Below are positions 53,273-63,516 of a stretch of DNA of 64,000 nucleotides, piece by piece. Every line of letters begins with the position of its first letter. The first letter of the stretch is position 1. Made by a program: the position numbers and the translations under genes. The notes beneath the pieces were generated by a model. That model saw nothing but the letters and a program-made list of their open reading frames with translations, was not told the DNA's origin and ran no database searches. The DNA comes from Oscillospiraceae bacterium. GTDB taxonomy: Bacteria > Bacillota > Clostridia > Oscillospirales > Ruminococcaceae. The DNA is taken from NCBI GenBank assembly GCA_020024285.1, contig JAHHTZ010000005.1, positions 1 to 64,000 of the forward strand, written 5' to 3'.

Positions 53273-53315
53273 GCATCCCATCCGTGTCCTTCGCGACGCG
53301 GATGGGATGTTTTTT
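53273..53315 (+). terminator. Terminator of the TlpA-like gene
   Basis: CATCCCATCCG/CGGATGGGATG arms, short GC-rich loop and T6. Confidence 0.88.
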
Positions 53316-53325
53316 GCAGAAAATC

Positions 53326-53859
53326 CTACTCGCAGCAGTTTAGATATTCAAGCAGCAGCGGACACATGGGGTTGAGGCGCTGCGCCCGCTCGGATTCAAA
53401 GCCATCAGGCGGTGCACATTCCACATTGATGACCACACGGCTGCGCTCGGCGGGGCTTGCGAAAAAATTTTCCCTGTCGAGGATTCTCATGGCTTCCTCC
53501 ATTGAAGCGATGCGAATTTCCCATTCCGTGTCGTAAAGCTCGTCTATGGAACATCCTTCGGCGCGCTTGTCCAGCAGGGTGTCCGCCTCACCGAAAAATG
53601 CATCGTATCCGTACACGGCGTAGGGGGAGTCGGAATAATCCCATTTCCACCAGACACGCTCCTCCGATGTGATCTTGTGCTCCACGACGGAGCGTTCCAG
53701 CGCTTCATAGGACCACGCAGAGGGATAGGGGCGCAGTCCTTCATCAAAGACAAACGCATAGTAATAAAACTGCTCGTCGCAGGTCGCTCTCAGCGAAGCA
53801 AAGGAACTTCGCAAGGCTGTTGCAAACGCTTTCACAAGCGCGCTGTCGTATGGTTTCAT
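53326..53859 (-). CDS. DUF4303-like protein
   Basis: A 177-residue protein with the pattern YYYAFVFDEGLRPYPSAWSYEALE and WWKWDYSDSPYAVYGYDAFF, resembling DUF4303 proteins, which are often immunity proteins near polymorphic toxins. No toxin is next to it. It is divergent from the following small gene. AGGAGTACG precedes the ATG. Family call made by eye. Confidence 0.6.
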   Translation of the reverse strand: MKPYDSALVKAFATALRSSFASLRATCDEQFYYYAFVFDEGLRPYPSAWSYEALERSVVEHKITSEERVWWKWDYSDSPYAVYGYDAFFGEADTLLDKRAEGCSIDELYDTEWEIRIASMEEAMRILDRENFFASPAERSRVVINVECAPPDGFESERAQRLNPMCPLLLEYLNCCE

Positions 53860-53992
53860 ATCGTACTCCTTCGTTGTTATGGTTCGATCGCTTCGGGATC
53901 GGTCGGAGAATGGGTGTATTTAGAAAAAATATGTGCTATAATGACCGCAATGGAGATCATCACCACAGAAAAATTTTATGGGAGGTATCAGC

Positions 53993-54541
53993 ATGGGACT
54001 ATTTTTGAATGTACTCATCGTGCAGAACGCAAAAGAACAGGACGTGAGAAAATCACTCCAGACAATGGGGGAGCGCTTTCCGAAATGGAGCCTTGATCTC
54101 AGCCAGTGCAGCTATCAGGAATGCGGCGGCGGGGTGAAGGTGTTCCTCAACGAGCACTGCTGCGGATACCACAACGTACCGCAGGCGGTTTCCGAGGATC
54201 TTAGCTGTCCTGCCCTGTTGTGCTACATCTACGACGGCGACTTCTGGGGGTATTACTTTTACGACCGCGGCGAGCGGGTGGATGCCTTCGACCCGATACC
54301 CGACTATTTCGGGGAGGTTTCCGAGAAGGAGCGGGAGGAGCTTCGCGGACAAAGCGAAGTGATCGCGCGGTATTTTAACGTGGAACCCTCCCGCATCGAG
54401 CGCTACCTTGTCCCGTGGGACGAGGAACTTCTTGACAGCGGCGAATTTCCCAAAGCCTACCCCGACGACAAGTTCGGCACAGGGGAGGATTGGCAGATGG
54501 CAGACTTCCTGCGCACGATCGGCTATCCCTACGGCTGGTAG
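53993..54541 (+). CDS. Hypothetical protein, immunity-like composition
   Basis: A 182-residue acidic, aromatic-rich protein (LLCYIYDGDFWGYYFYDRGERVDAFDPIPDYFG, later VPWDEELLDSGEFPKAYPDDKFGTGEDWQMADFL). I do not recognise a defined family, but size, acidity and neighbours resemble immunity proteins. ATG 53993 has GGGAGG upstream; an ATG at 53978 overlaps that site. The following membrane protein gene starts 55 bp later. Confidence 0.6.
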   Translation: MGLFLNVLIVQNAKEQDVRKSLQTMGERFPKWSLDLSQCSYQECGGGVKVFLNEHCCGYHNVPQAVSEDLSCPALLCYIYDGDFWGYYFYDRGERVDAFDPIPDYFGEVSEKEREELRGQSEVIARYFNVEPSRIERYLVPWDEELLDSGEFPKAYPDDKFGTGEDWQMADFLRTIGYPYGW

Positions 54542-54595
54542 CAGACGGCGACGGGGCAAAAATCAGCGGACAAATCAGACAGGAGGAATGCCACA

Positions 54596-54940
54596 ATGAA
54601 AAACAACAAAATCCTGCTGGGGTACTGTGTACCATATGCATTTCTCGCAATGTACGGCGATGTCCAATACGGCAGTATGCTGCTTTATGCGCTCATGATC
54701 GTCTGCATGGGGCTGCTGTGCCGCAGCTGCATCAAGGCAAAAAAACTCGGAGTCCTCCTTCTGGGGAATGTGTGCTCCTTTGCCGTTTGTGCTGTGTGCA
54801 TCCTGCTCTTTGCAGGGGAGCGGTGGAGCTGGTATTTTAAGCCTTTGCTCCCGTATTCGATGCTGCTTTTCGTCAGCGTGATCGCGCTTGTCCTCCAGCT
54901 TTTGATCTATCAGGCATCCACTCACAAAACATCATCGTAG
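54596..54940 (+). CDS. Small membrane protein
   Basis: A 114-residue protein with three to four hydrophobic helices (about residues 7-40, 49-70 and 83-105) and short charged loops; family not recognised. AGGAGG lies six bases before the ATG. Its 3' end overlaps the convergent SUKH gene by 19 bp. It may be cotranscribed with the preceding acidic protein. Confidence 0.6.
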   Translation: MKNNKILLGYCVPYAFLAMYGDVQYGSMLLYALMIVCMGLLCRSCIKAKKLGVLLLGNVCSFAVCAVCILLFAGERWSWYFKPLLPYSMLLFVSVIALVLQLLIYQASTHKTSS

Positions 54941-55452
54941 GCATCCCCATAGGACGCAAAATCGTCCCGGAGCCAATACCAGGAATCTCCCCCATTGTGA
55001 AAAAGGCGGTACAGCAATTCGGTGAAGCTTTTGGCGATGACGGGACAATCCCCGACCAGTCCGTGCCGATCCCAGAAGCTGTCGTAGCATCGTCCCGCCC
55101 GTTCGGGGGAGAGATCGATCGTGATGTACTGCCCGCTGCGGTCGTCCGCCGCAAGGTACCACCAATCACTGATGTCATCGGGGCAGGAATCGCCCACGAT
55201 GACGGGGTTCGCCGATACGAAGTCCTCGGCGGGAACGAGATAAATCGGGTAATCGGATGTTAAGTACAGCCCCATTCCGCCGCAGAGTGTATAAAATTCC
55301 ATGACATCGTCGGGCGGGCGGTGATCCTCCCCGGCGACCGTCGGGAGTCCGTTCGGCGGATAGACCTCACAGCCGTCGGTTTTCCTGATTTCTTCGATGA
55401 GAGCGCTCAGGTCATCGAGCGCAGCTTGTCCGATCCTTTCGCAGTCCTTCAT
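54922..55452 (-). CDS. SUKH (SMI1/KNR4)-like protein
   Basis: A 176-residue protein with a SUKH-type layout: PPDDVMEFYTLCGGMGLYL near residue 45, then IYLVPAEDFVSANPVIVGD and WWYLAADDRSGQYITIDLSPERAGRCYDSF, ending with SFTELLYRLFHNGGDSWYWL. Bacterial members mostly neutralise toxins. ATG 55450-55452 is used because GGAGGG lies in front of it; an ATG six codons earlier would start inside that site. No toxin gene adjoins. Confidence 0.72.
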   Translation of the reverse strand: MKDCERIGQAALDDLSALIEEIRKTDGCEVYPPNGLPTVAGEDHRPPDDVMEFYTLCGGMGLYLTSDYPIYLVPAEDFVSANPVIVGDSCPDDISDWWYLAADDRSGQYITIDLSPERAGRCYDSFWDRHGLVGDCPVIAKSFTELLYRLFHNGGDSWYWLRDDFASYGDAYDDVL

Positions 55453-55554
55453 GGCAGACCCTCCCTCCATTTCTTCGGATGAGTTTCATTGTAGGGCATT
55501 TTTCGCAAATTTTCAAGGCAGAAGGGGAGCCGCTTTTCCAAAATTTCAATACAG

Positions 55555-55586
55555 AAAAAAGGCAGGTGTTCCCACCTGCCTTTTTT
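55555..55586. terminator. Bidirectional terminator after the cysteine-rich gene
   Basis: Symmetrical AAAAAAGGCAGGTG/CACCTGCCTTTTTT with a 4-base loop. Confidence 0.9.
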
Positions 55587-55594
55587 CCTGCCCC

Positions 55595-55849
55595 TTAACG
55601 GTTGTAGAGGTCGTGACAGCACAGCCACGAGGGTTTTGCAAACGAGGGCCAGAACGGGTTGCGGCACTTTTTGGGGTAGAGTCCGCAGCAGCCGGAGCTG
55701 TCGCAGCACAGCTCCAGACGGCGGTCGTCGCGCGGCTCCGGATTCATGGGGCAGACGGGCTCGCCGTTGCAGCAGTCGGGTCGGTTGTCAACAAAGCAGT
55801 TGCTCTCACAGGAGCAGGAGTTTTGGGACGAGTTGCAGTTACATGCCAT
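55595..55849 (-). CDS. Small cysteine-rich protein
   Basis: An 84-residue protein with 15 cysteines, in C-x-C and CC groups (ACNCNSSQNSCSCESNC, DCC, LCCDSSGCC, WLCCHDLYNR). No signal peptide. GGAGTGAT lies five bases before the ATG at 55849, with a weaker in-frame ATG seven codons upstream. Such composition is found in spore coat and metal-binding proteins, and the spoIIGA-sigE operon is divergent from it, but a coat role is only a suggestion. Confidence 0.65.
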   Translation of the reverse strand: MACNCNSSQNSCSCESNCFVDNRPDCCNGEPVCPMNPEPRDDRRLELCCDSSGCCGLYPKKCRNPFWPSFAKPSWLCCHDLYNR

Positions 55850-55933
55850 TTCGATCACTCCGATTCTCATAAATTAAGGGCAGATGCCCTTTCCATTATC
55901 CTATGCGAAAGCAGGGAACTTGGGTACAAAGGA

Positions 55934-55991
55934 TTCGACAGAAAAAAAGGTGCGCCTTCGACAGGAAGAACGCCCCCCTTCGCTCTATAAT
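55934..55991 (+). promoter_or_regulatory. Spo0A-type promoter of spoIIGA-sigE
   Basis: Two perfect 0A boxes in reverse orientation (TTCGACA at 55934-55940 and 55957-55963, starts 23 bp apart) precede TATAAT at 55986-55991. The second box contains a -35-like TCGACA (55958-55963) with a 22-bp spacer to the -10, the same unusual geometry as the B. subtilis spoIIG promoter, which is active only with Spo0A-P. Confidence 0.85.
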
Positions 55992-56016
55992 AAAACAGGA
56001 AGGGGAGGGATAAGCC

Positions 56017-56931
56017 ATGAGAGGGCAGCAGGTCTATGTGGATGTGCTCATCCTGTTAAATTTTATCGTGGATTATTTTCTGATTTTAAGCATGCAGCTT
56101 TTGTGCCACCGCAAGCCGCACCGGCAAAGGATCCTCCTTGCGGCGGCGGTGGGTTCGCTTTTTTCGCTGACGCTCTTTCTGCCGGTCTTTTCGCGCACGG
56201 CAGAGCTTTTGTGCAAGCTCCTGTCCTGTGCGCTGATGGTACGCATCGCAGACCGCTGGGGCGGCTGGCGGCGGTTTTTCCACGGGTGCGCGGCGCTGTT
56301 TGGCGTCACGTTCCTCTACGGGGGCGCGATGCTGATGCTGCGCCTGTCGCTGGGACCGGGGCGGCTGCTGTGTGCAAACGGGGTGGTGTATTTTCACCTC
56401 TCGCCGCTCGTGCTTGTTTTGAACATCACGCTCGGGTTTGTGCTGATGTATCTGCTGCGGCGCTTTTTGTTTGAACATTCGCCCCAGCCGCTCGTCTACG
56501 ACGTGACGCTGAAGCTGTTTGACAAAACGATCTCCTGCCGGGGACTTGTGGACAGCGGCAACCACCTCAGAGAGCCGTTCAGCGGCTATCCGGTCCTGAT
56601 TGTCGGGTACGAAACGCTGTGCCCCGCACTGCCGCCGCCGTTACAGGGGCTTCTAAGGGATGGGGAGCTATTCTCTGACATGGAAAAGCTCCCCGCGATG
56701 GGGGTGCGCCTCATCCCGTATCAGGGCGTGGAAAACGGCGGCGTCCTCGCGGCGGTGCAGGGGGAACGCCTTCTCCTGCGCCGGGGGGATACGGAGCTTG
56801 AGATCGAGCAGTTTTATGTGGCGATCAGCCGCGATCCCATCGGAACAGGGCAGTATCAGATGCTGTTGAGCGGGGAAATGATGGATACAAAACGAGAAAG
56901 GTCGGGTGTTATGTTATGCTGCGAAAAATAA
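56017..56931 (+). CDS. spoIIGA: Sigma-E processing peptidase SpoIIGA
   Basis: A 304-residue membrane aspartic protease that removes the pro-sequence of sigma-E in the mother cell after a forespore signal. Residues 1-150 hold five membrane helices starting [18 protein letters not shown]; the protease domain has the D179-S-G-N182 active site in [16 protein letters not shown]. It overlaps sigE by 16 bp. The length equals that of other clostridial SpoIIGA proteins. Control by Spo0A is supported by the promoter. Confidence 0.95.
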   Translation: MRGQQVYVDVLILLNFIVDYFLILSMQLLCHRKPHRQRILLAAAVGSLFSLTLFLPVFSRTAELLCKLLSCALMVRIADRWGGWRRFFHGCAALFGVTFLYGGAMLMLRLSLGPGRLLCANGVVYFHLSPLVLVLNITLGFVLMYLLRRFLFEHSPQPLVYDVTLKLFDKTISCRGLVDSGNHLREPFSGYPVLIVGYETLCPALPPPLQGLLRDGELFSDMEKLPAMGVRLIPYQGVENGGVLAAVQGERLLLRRGDTELEIEQFYVAISRDPIGTGQYQMLLSGEMMDTKRERSGVMLCCEK

Positions 56932-57632
56932 AGGAATGGGTGCAGGAGCTTTACTGGAAATGGTTTTGGAAGCATCAGCGGACGATCTATTACATCAACG
57001 GACCCGAAACGCTGCCCCCGCCGCTGACCCACAGCGAGGAGGAGGTCATCTTCGTAAAGCTTGGAGAGCACGACGAATGGGCAAAGCAGGAGCTGATCGT
57101 ACATAATCTGCGCCTTGTCGTATACATCGCAAAGAAGTTTGAATCGACGGGCATCAACGTGGAGGACCTCATCTCCATCGGGACGATCGGGCTCATCAAG
57201 GCGGTCAACACCTTCTGCCCCGAAAAGAAGATCAAGCTCGCGACCTATGCCTCGCGCTGCATCGAAAACGAGATCCTCATGCACCTGCGCAAAAACCAGA
57301 ACCGCCGCCACGAGGTTTCCCTTGACGAGCCGCTCAACATCGACTGGGACGGCAACGAGCTGCTCCTGTCCGACGTGCTGGGCACCGAGAGCGACACCGT
57401 GGGGCGCGAGATGGAAAACGATGCCGAGCGCAGCATGGTGCGTCAGGCGGTGAGCGAGCTCAACGACCGCGAGCGCGTCATCATGGAGCTGCGCTTTGGC
57501 TTTCGGGGCGGGCGCGAGCACACGCAGAAGGAGGTGGCAGACATCATCGGCATCTCCCAGTCGTACATTTCGCGTCTGGAAAAGCGCATCCTGCGCCGCC
57601 TGCGCACAAGCCTCACCGAGCTTTGCGAATAA
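56916..57632 (+). CDS. sigE: Sporulation sigma factor SigE
   Basis: A 238-residue sigma-70-family factor for early mother-cell genes. The pro-sequence is the hydrophobic/basic N-terminus up to about residue 27 ([21 protein letters not shown]), followed by region 2 ([36 protein letters not shown]) and region 4 ([24 protein letters not shown]). ATG 56916 is inside spoIIGA, giving coupled translation of protease and substrate. SigG, often next in Firmicutes, is not found downstream here. Confidence 0.97.
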   Translation: MLRKIKEWVQELYWKWFWKHQRTIYYINGPETLPPPLTHSEEEVIFVKLGEHDEWAKQELIVHNLRLVVYIAKKFESTGINVEDLISIGTIGLIKAVNTFCPEKKIKLATYASRCIENEILMHLRKNQNRRHEVSLDEPLNIDWDGNELLLSDVLGTESDTVGREMENDAERSMVRQAVSELNDRERVIMELRFGFRGGREHTQKEVADIIGISQSYISRLEKRILRRLRTSLTELCE

Positions 57633-57634
57633 CG

Positions 57635-57676
57635 AAAAATCCTGCTCCCTTTGAAAAACGGGGAGCGGGATTTTTC
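57635..57676 (+). terminator. Terminator of the spoIIG operon
   Basis: AAAAATCC.GCTCCC/GGGAGC.GGATTTTT stem with a 10-base loop and T-rich end. Confidence 0.88.
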
Positions 57677-57768
57677 TTTTCTTGAGAAAAAAGCGGGAAA
57701 AAGGTTCCTTCCTGCGCCGATCTATGGTATACTGAAGGGGATTATTACCGTATACTTGGAGGGTACAA

Positions 57769-59367
<1,599 letters not shown>

Positions 59368-59388
59368 ACAGCATAGGAGGAACAGAAT

Positions 59389-59775
59389 ATGACAACCGGA
59401 AAAATTTTCAGCATCACAGAAATCGTCACCGACAGCCAGCTTGCAAGTGAGGTCGGCAGCGGCATGGTAAACGTGTTCGCCACCCCAATGATGATCGCAC
59501 TCATCGAAAAAACAGCAGCAGCCTGCGTGCAGGACGAGCTGCCCGAGGGCGACACCACCGTCGGCACCTCCATCAACGTTTCCCACGTTGCGGCAACTCC
59601 GGCGGGGATGAAGGTAACTGCTACCGTCACCCTCACCGAGGTGGACGGCAGAAAGCTGGAATTTTTCGTTAAGGCAGAGGACGAATGCGGCGTGATCGGT
59701 GAAGGCACCCATGAGCGCGTCATCATCCATACCGACCGCTTCAACGAAAAAGCACAGCAGAAGCTGCAAAAATAA
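59389..59775 (+). CDS. FlK-like hotdog thioesterase
   Basis: A 128-residue hotdog-fold protein: EVGSGMVNVFATPMMIALIEKTAAACV, PEGDTTVGTSINVSHVAATPAG and a GEGTHERVII end match the fluoroacetyl-CoA thioesterase-like family, with T, E and H in the usual catalytic places. The substrate is probably a short acyl-CoA. GGAGGAACAG precedes the ATG. 21 bp after the ABC-F gene and 21 bp before a DUF1266-like gene, likely one transcript. Confidence 0.88.
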   Translation: MTTGKIFSITEIVTDSQLASEVGSGMVNVFATPMMIALIEKTAAACVQDELPEGDTTVGTSINVSHVAATPAGMKVTATVTLTEVDGRKLEFFVKAEDECGVIGEGTHERVIIHTDRFNEKAQQKLQK

Positions 59776-59796
59776 CACCGACAGAAGGGCAGAGCC

Positions 59797-61053
59797 ATGA
59801 GAGCAGTACGATACGACAGCAAAAACGGAATGGGGCAGGAGCACCGCTTCGGCACCACCTGCATCAAGGCGGTGCTTTTGTCACTTTTGGCAGGGCTGCT
59901 CTGCATTTTGGTGGAGGACAGCCTGTACGACCTCTATGCAAAGACCCTCAAACAGGGCGAGCACGACATCGGCAGCCCTGCCGGAGAGGACGTCCCCATC
60001 GTCCAAAGCATCGCGGAGATGGAGCAGAACGAAACCTTCACGATGATCCTGCCGGAACAGTATTCCATGTCGGGAATGGTCATCCACGGCAAAAATTATC
60101 AGCTGGTCCGGCTGCCCAGCGAGGAGCTGGTCATTGCGCGCATCCATAAGGACGCGGTCCAATACGTCAAGGAGCCGCAGCGCCTTGCCATCCTCCCGAT
60201 CGGACAGTGGAAGCGCTGGAACGAAGACTATTCCGACGAGCCCTACCGCTACCGCGTGGAGCAGGCGGACACCGCAGAATTTTACATCGACATGATGGGC
60301 GACTATGCCCCGATGTATGGCAGAGAAAGGGTGACAGATAAGTGGCGGGGCAGGCTGATTGCGATCGTTTACTTCCTCGCCTTCATCCTGATGCGCTTGT
60401 TCGGGACGCGGCGCGGACGCATCGCGCCTGCCCTCAGTGGCAAGCGCGACGTGATGCTTGCACAGAACGATCTGGAGCTTTGGGCGGCAGGAACGTATGC
60501 GCTCTTTTCAAAGTGCCTGCGCTTTTCCGAGGGCTGGATCGTGATGGGGTGCTGTCACCGCCGCGCGGCGCAGCGCAGCAAGATCCGCGGCGTCCTCTCG
60601 GAGCTGTGGCACATCGAAACGAAGGAGGACGGACTGCGCGTCGTGCGCGAGCTGATCGCAAAATCCTCGCTGGGACACCCGAATCCCCAGATGGCATGGG
60701 ACCTGTGCAGCGCAAACCTCCTTGCCGGGATGTTCTTCCAGCAGGAGTGGATCACCCGCGCCGAGATGGACGAGCTGTATATCGAGATCAGCACCCTGCT
60801 CCAGCGGCACTACCACGGGTGGGATCAGCTGATGATGGACTATCTTCGCTGCTTTGAGCGCTTCCTCTCCACCTATCCGGGCAATCTGTTCCGCATCCGT
60901 ACCCTGAGCGAAGCAGCAAAGAGATTCGATGCGTTTCGCGCCCTGCAAAAAGGACCCTACGCCATCGACTGGAACCTGAACCTCAGCTACGACGGCAGAG
61001 AGAGCCAGTACAAAAAACAGCTCTACGACTGCTTTCAGGCAGACGAACTGTAA
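59797..61053 (+). CDS. Membrane protein with C-terminal DUF1266-like domain
   Basis: A 418-residue protein. A helix at about residues 23-43 and another at 184-202 flank an extracytoplasmic domain of about 140 residues; the C-terminal half (from about 225) matches the DUF1266 pattern: AWDLCSANLLAGMFFQQEWITRAEMDELYIEIS..., then HGWDQLMMDYLRCFERF. DUF1266 has no proven activity. Last gene of the unit, ended by a bidirectional hairpin. Confidence 0.7.
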   Translation: MRAVRYDSKNGMGQEHRFGTTCIKAVLLSLLAGLLCILVEDSLYDLYAKTLKQGEHDIGSPAGEDVPIVQSIAEMEQNETFTMILPEQYSMSGMVIHGKNYQLVRLPSEELVIARIHKDAVQYVKEPQRLAILPIGQWKRWNEDYSDEPYRYRVEQADTAEFYIDMMGDYAPMYGRERVTDKWRGRLIAIVYFLAFILMRLFGTRRGRIAPALSGKRDVMLAQNDLELWAAGTYALFSKCLRFSEGWIVMGCCHRRAAQRSKIRGVLSELWHIETKEDGLRVVRELIAKSSLGHPNPQMAWDLCSANLLAGMFFQQEWITRAEMDELYIEISTLLQRHYHGWDQLMMDYLRCFERFLSTYPGNLFRIRTLSEAAKRFDAFRALQKGPYAIDWNLNLSYDGRESQYKKQLYDCFQADEL

Positions 61054-61054
61054 A

Positions 61055-61089
61055 AAAAATCCGACACCGCTTGGGTGTCGGATTTTTTT
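61055..61089. terminator. Bidirectional terminator
   Basis: AAATCCGACACC/GGTGTCGGATTT with a 5-base loop and A/T runs on both sides, between convergent genes. Confidence 0.9.
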
Positions 61090-61092
61090 GTG

Positions 61093-61683
61093 CTATGTTG
61101 GAGAATCTTCCTCCTGCGCACGGTGCAGGAGGTCCCATGCCTTTTGTGCAACGGCAGGGAGCAGGTCGTACCGGAGCATCAGCTCATCCTTTTTAAGACG
61201 CAGAGTTTCCTCGCTGACCGGAAGATAGGTGAGGTCGTTTTCCCCGTCCTTTTTGGGCGCATAGGTGAGAAAACAGTTCCACGCCGCCCGTGCAAGTGCA
61301 GCGTCCGGGCTCAATGCGCTGTACTCCTGTTTGACGGTATGGATCGTGCGCACTGTATAGATAAGCCCTGTGATGCCGCAGAATATCCCCGCATAGCCGC
61401 AAAGCTGCAAAGCAGGCGGCTCGCTGCGAAACAAAACAGTCATCGCAGCGCCCAGCAGCAAAACGATGCCAAAGGGCAGGATTTTCTTCACGCATGTTTT
61501 TGCGGGGTGCAGCGCCGCCTCAAGCTGCGCCTTGGCGCAGCGTTGACAGACGGAAAAATCGTGGAAAAGCCCCAGCGCCTGAACGCGGCGCTCTCCACTG
61601 AGATCGCGGATGGGCAGGGTCTGAACGCAAAGAACACGAAAGTGATAGCTTGCATCTTCCTTGCAGTGGATACACTGGGACAT
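61093..61683 (-). CDS. Zinc-ribbon membrane protein of unknown function
   Basis: A 196-residue protein. The N-terminus has two cysteine pairs, C-I-H-C (4-7) and C-Q-R-C (about 46-49), suggesting a zinc ribbon, followed by two hydrophobic helices (about 66-85 and 92-110) and a soluble charged tail with YLPVSEETLRLKKDELML. Family not recognised. It overlaps the CitS-family gene by one base in TAATG, so it is translated with it; a regulatory link with the carrier is possible. Confidence 0.65.
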   Translation of the reverse strand: MSQCIHCKEDASYHFRVLCVQTLPIRDLSGERRVQALGLFHDFSVCQRCAKAQLEAALHPAKTCVKKILPFGIVLLLGAAMTVLFRSEPPALQLCGYAGIFCGITGLIYTVRTIHTVKQEYSALSPDAALARAAWNCFLTYAPKKDGENDLTYLPVSEETLRLKKDELMLRYDLLPAVAQKAWDLLHRAQEEDSPT

Positions 61684-63062
61684 TAGAGCATACCGCCCAG
61701 GAGGGAGAGCATGAGACTGCCGATGATGAGGATGATGGAGCCGCCAAGACGGGAGGAAATCTGTGCAAACGGCATCAGCTCCATGCGGTCTGCCGCGGAA
61801 AGAACGGCAACGTCACCGGTACCGCCCATGTTTGCCATGCAAAGCCCCGCGGTGATGCCGGATTCCACCGGATAAAAGCCGACCAGCTTGCCCATCAGTC
61901 CTGCGCCCACAACAGCACCCAGGCAGGTGAGCAGACAAAGCAGCAGGTAGGTGAGGCTGAAGGATTCGATTACCACCTGAAGGCTCAGATAGCAAAGACC
62001 GATGCCGACAAGGAGGGTGGCGGTGAGGTTTTTCATGATGAACTGGAACCACTGATAGCAGGCGATCTCGATGGGTTCCGGCAGAAGATCGAGGATCTTG
62101 CACAGAGCTACTGCAATGATCATCCAGGCGTAAGCGTGGATGTTGACAGAAGGAACCAGCATTTTCCACAGCTTGGACGCAATGTAGCCGAAGGCGAAGA
62201 AGGAAGTGGAAACAAACAGCCCGATGCCCATGTTGACAAGGGAGATTTTATCGCGCTTTGCCTGCATTTCGGGGGTGATCTCCACCTCGGAGGCATCCGC
62301 AGTTCCTGCAACCATCAGCTTGCCCTGACCGTTGAGCTTTTTGCTGGTGATGATCTTGACAAGGATGCCGGCAAGCACGATGGAGGTGGCGTTGCCGATG
62401 GCAACGGCGGGGTTCATGATGGAGATGGCTTCCTCCGCCGTCATGGTTCCGGCAGATTCAAAGATTTTGCTCAGAGGCACGGCACCTGCGCCCATGCCGC
62501 CGCCCATGATGGGCAAAGCGATCAGCAGCAGCGCACGCACTCCGCCGAATCCGGTGACAGCGCCCCCTACAAAGGCAAGTCCGAAGGCAAGCACAACTGC
62601 GCCGAGGATGGCGGGGAAGTAGCGCGCAGCAGCCTTGATGAGGAGCTTGCGGTTCATCCCGAGGATGGAGCCTGTGATGAGGGCAGCAATATAAAAGTCA
62701 AGGAATGCGCCCGTCGGCTTGAAGAAGGCTTCGATGTTCTGCATCAGCACCTGTGTGTAAAGCACGCCGTCGGCATTCGCCTTGGTGAACAGGTCGAACA
62801 CACCGAAGAAGTTGACATACCGCAAAAAGCCCATGCCGAAGATGACAACGATGGCGCCGCCGCCGAGGTAGGAGCGCACAATGGGCAGACGGTCGCCCAG
62901 CTCACTGAGCAGGGTGCCGAATACGATCATAAAGGCAAGACATCCTGCCATGCCGGAAGGGAGAACGCCCAGCATCGTGGCAGTAAGGACAATGACAGAA
63001 AAAATCGCGAAGTAATACCAGGGCATGTGGAAGAGCTGAAAGACTTTCTTTTCTTGTGTCAT
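61683..63062 (-). CDS. 2-hydroxycarboxylate transporter family (CitS-like)
   Basis: A 459-residue membrane protein with about 11 helices and the two inverted GGxG re-entrant motifs of the 2HCT family: ALPIMGGGMGAGAVPLS in the first half and AGLCMANMGGTGDVAVLSAADRMELMPFAQISSRLGG in the second, the latter with the conserved arginine of substrate binding. Homologues import citrate or malate with sodium or exchange them for lactate. The gene has a sigma-A promoter and a leader of about 200 nt. AGGAGG lies before ATG 63062. Confidence 0.93.
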   Translation of the reverse strand: MTQEKKVFQLFHMPWYYFAIFSVIVLTATMLGVLPSGMAGCLAFMIVFGTLLSELGDRLPIVRSYLGGGAIVVIFGMGFLRYVNFFGVFDLFTKANADGVLYTQVLMQNIEAFFKPTGAFLDFYIAALITGSILGMNRKLLIKAAARYFPAILGAVVLAFGLAFVGGAVTGFGGVRALLLIALPIMGGGMGAGAVPLSKIFESAGTMTAEEAISIMNPAVAIGNATSIVLAGILVKIITSKKLNGQGKLMVAGTADASEVEITPEMQAKRDKISLVNMGIGLFVSTSFFAFGYIASKLWKMLVPSVNIHAYAWMIIAVALCKILDLLPEPIEIACYQWFQFIMKNLTATLLVGIGLCYLSLQVVIESFSLTYLLLCLLTCLGAVVGAGLMGKLVGFYPVESGITAGLCMANMGGTGDVAVLSAADRMELMPFAQISSRLGGSIILIIGSLMLSLLGGML

Positions 63063-63262
63063 GAAAAATTCCTCCTAAAGTTAGTCTGAAGTGCCGTCGG
63101 ACCCGATGGCACACTTGCAGATCCGTACCGAAACAGCGTGGAGCTTCTGTTTGAGGTGACGGGTTCCAATATCAGGCGTATGCTGGGTCAAAGTGCAGTT
63201 TGAGAGCTATCCCTGTTCTCTCCTTGGCAGTCAGACCTTTGCAGACGATCCCTCCGATATCA
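63063..63262 (-). promoter_or_regulatory. Long 5' leader of the CitS-like gene
   Basis: About 200 nt separate the expected transcription start (near 63262) and the ATG. A stem TCTGCAAGTGTGCC/GGCACTTCAGA can form right before the ribosome site, without a T run. No T-box or known riboswitch motif was recognised. Confidence 0.45.
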
Positions 63263-63268
63263 TGTTAA

Positions 63269-63297
63269 ATTATACCATTTCACTCCACTTTTGTAAA
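63269..63297 (-). promoter_or_regulatory. Promoter of the CitS-like gene
   Basis: Minus-strand TTTACA (63292-63297), 17-bp spacer, TATAAT (63269-63274). Confidence 0.85.
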
Positions 63298-63444
63298 CAG
63301 AAAATTAACATCGGAGGGTGATGATATTGTGAGCATAAAATAAGCTATTTTGACGAAATTTTAGGAACAATCGATAAAATCCCTCCGCACCGCAATCATC
63401 CTGCACACAACGAGCCGTTTGACGTCGGAATCCCACAAAAAGAG

Positions 63445-63473
63445 TGGAAATTCCCCGCTTCCTATGGTACAAT
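63445..63473 (+). promoter_or_regulatory. Promoter of the final gene
   Basis: TGGAAA (63445-63450), 17-bp spacer, TACAAT (63468-63473). The gap 63298-63444 shows no gene. Confidence 0.6.
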
Positions 63474-63516
63474 AAGCACAACAAAATCTCAGTTTGCACA
63501 CGAAAGGGAGAACAGT

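Noticed and set aside
63063..63262. T-box riboswitch before the CitS-like gene
   Set aside because: GGAACCC occurs, but not within the conserved AGGGTGGNACCGCG context, and no terminator follows.
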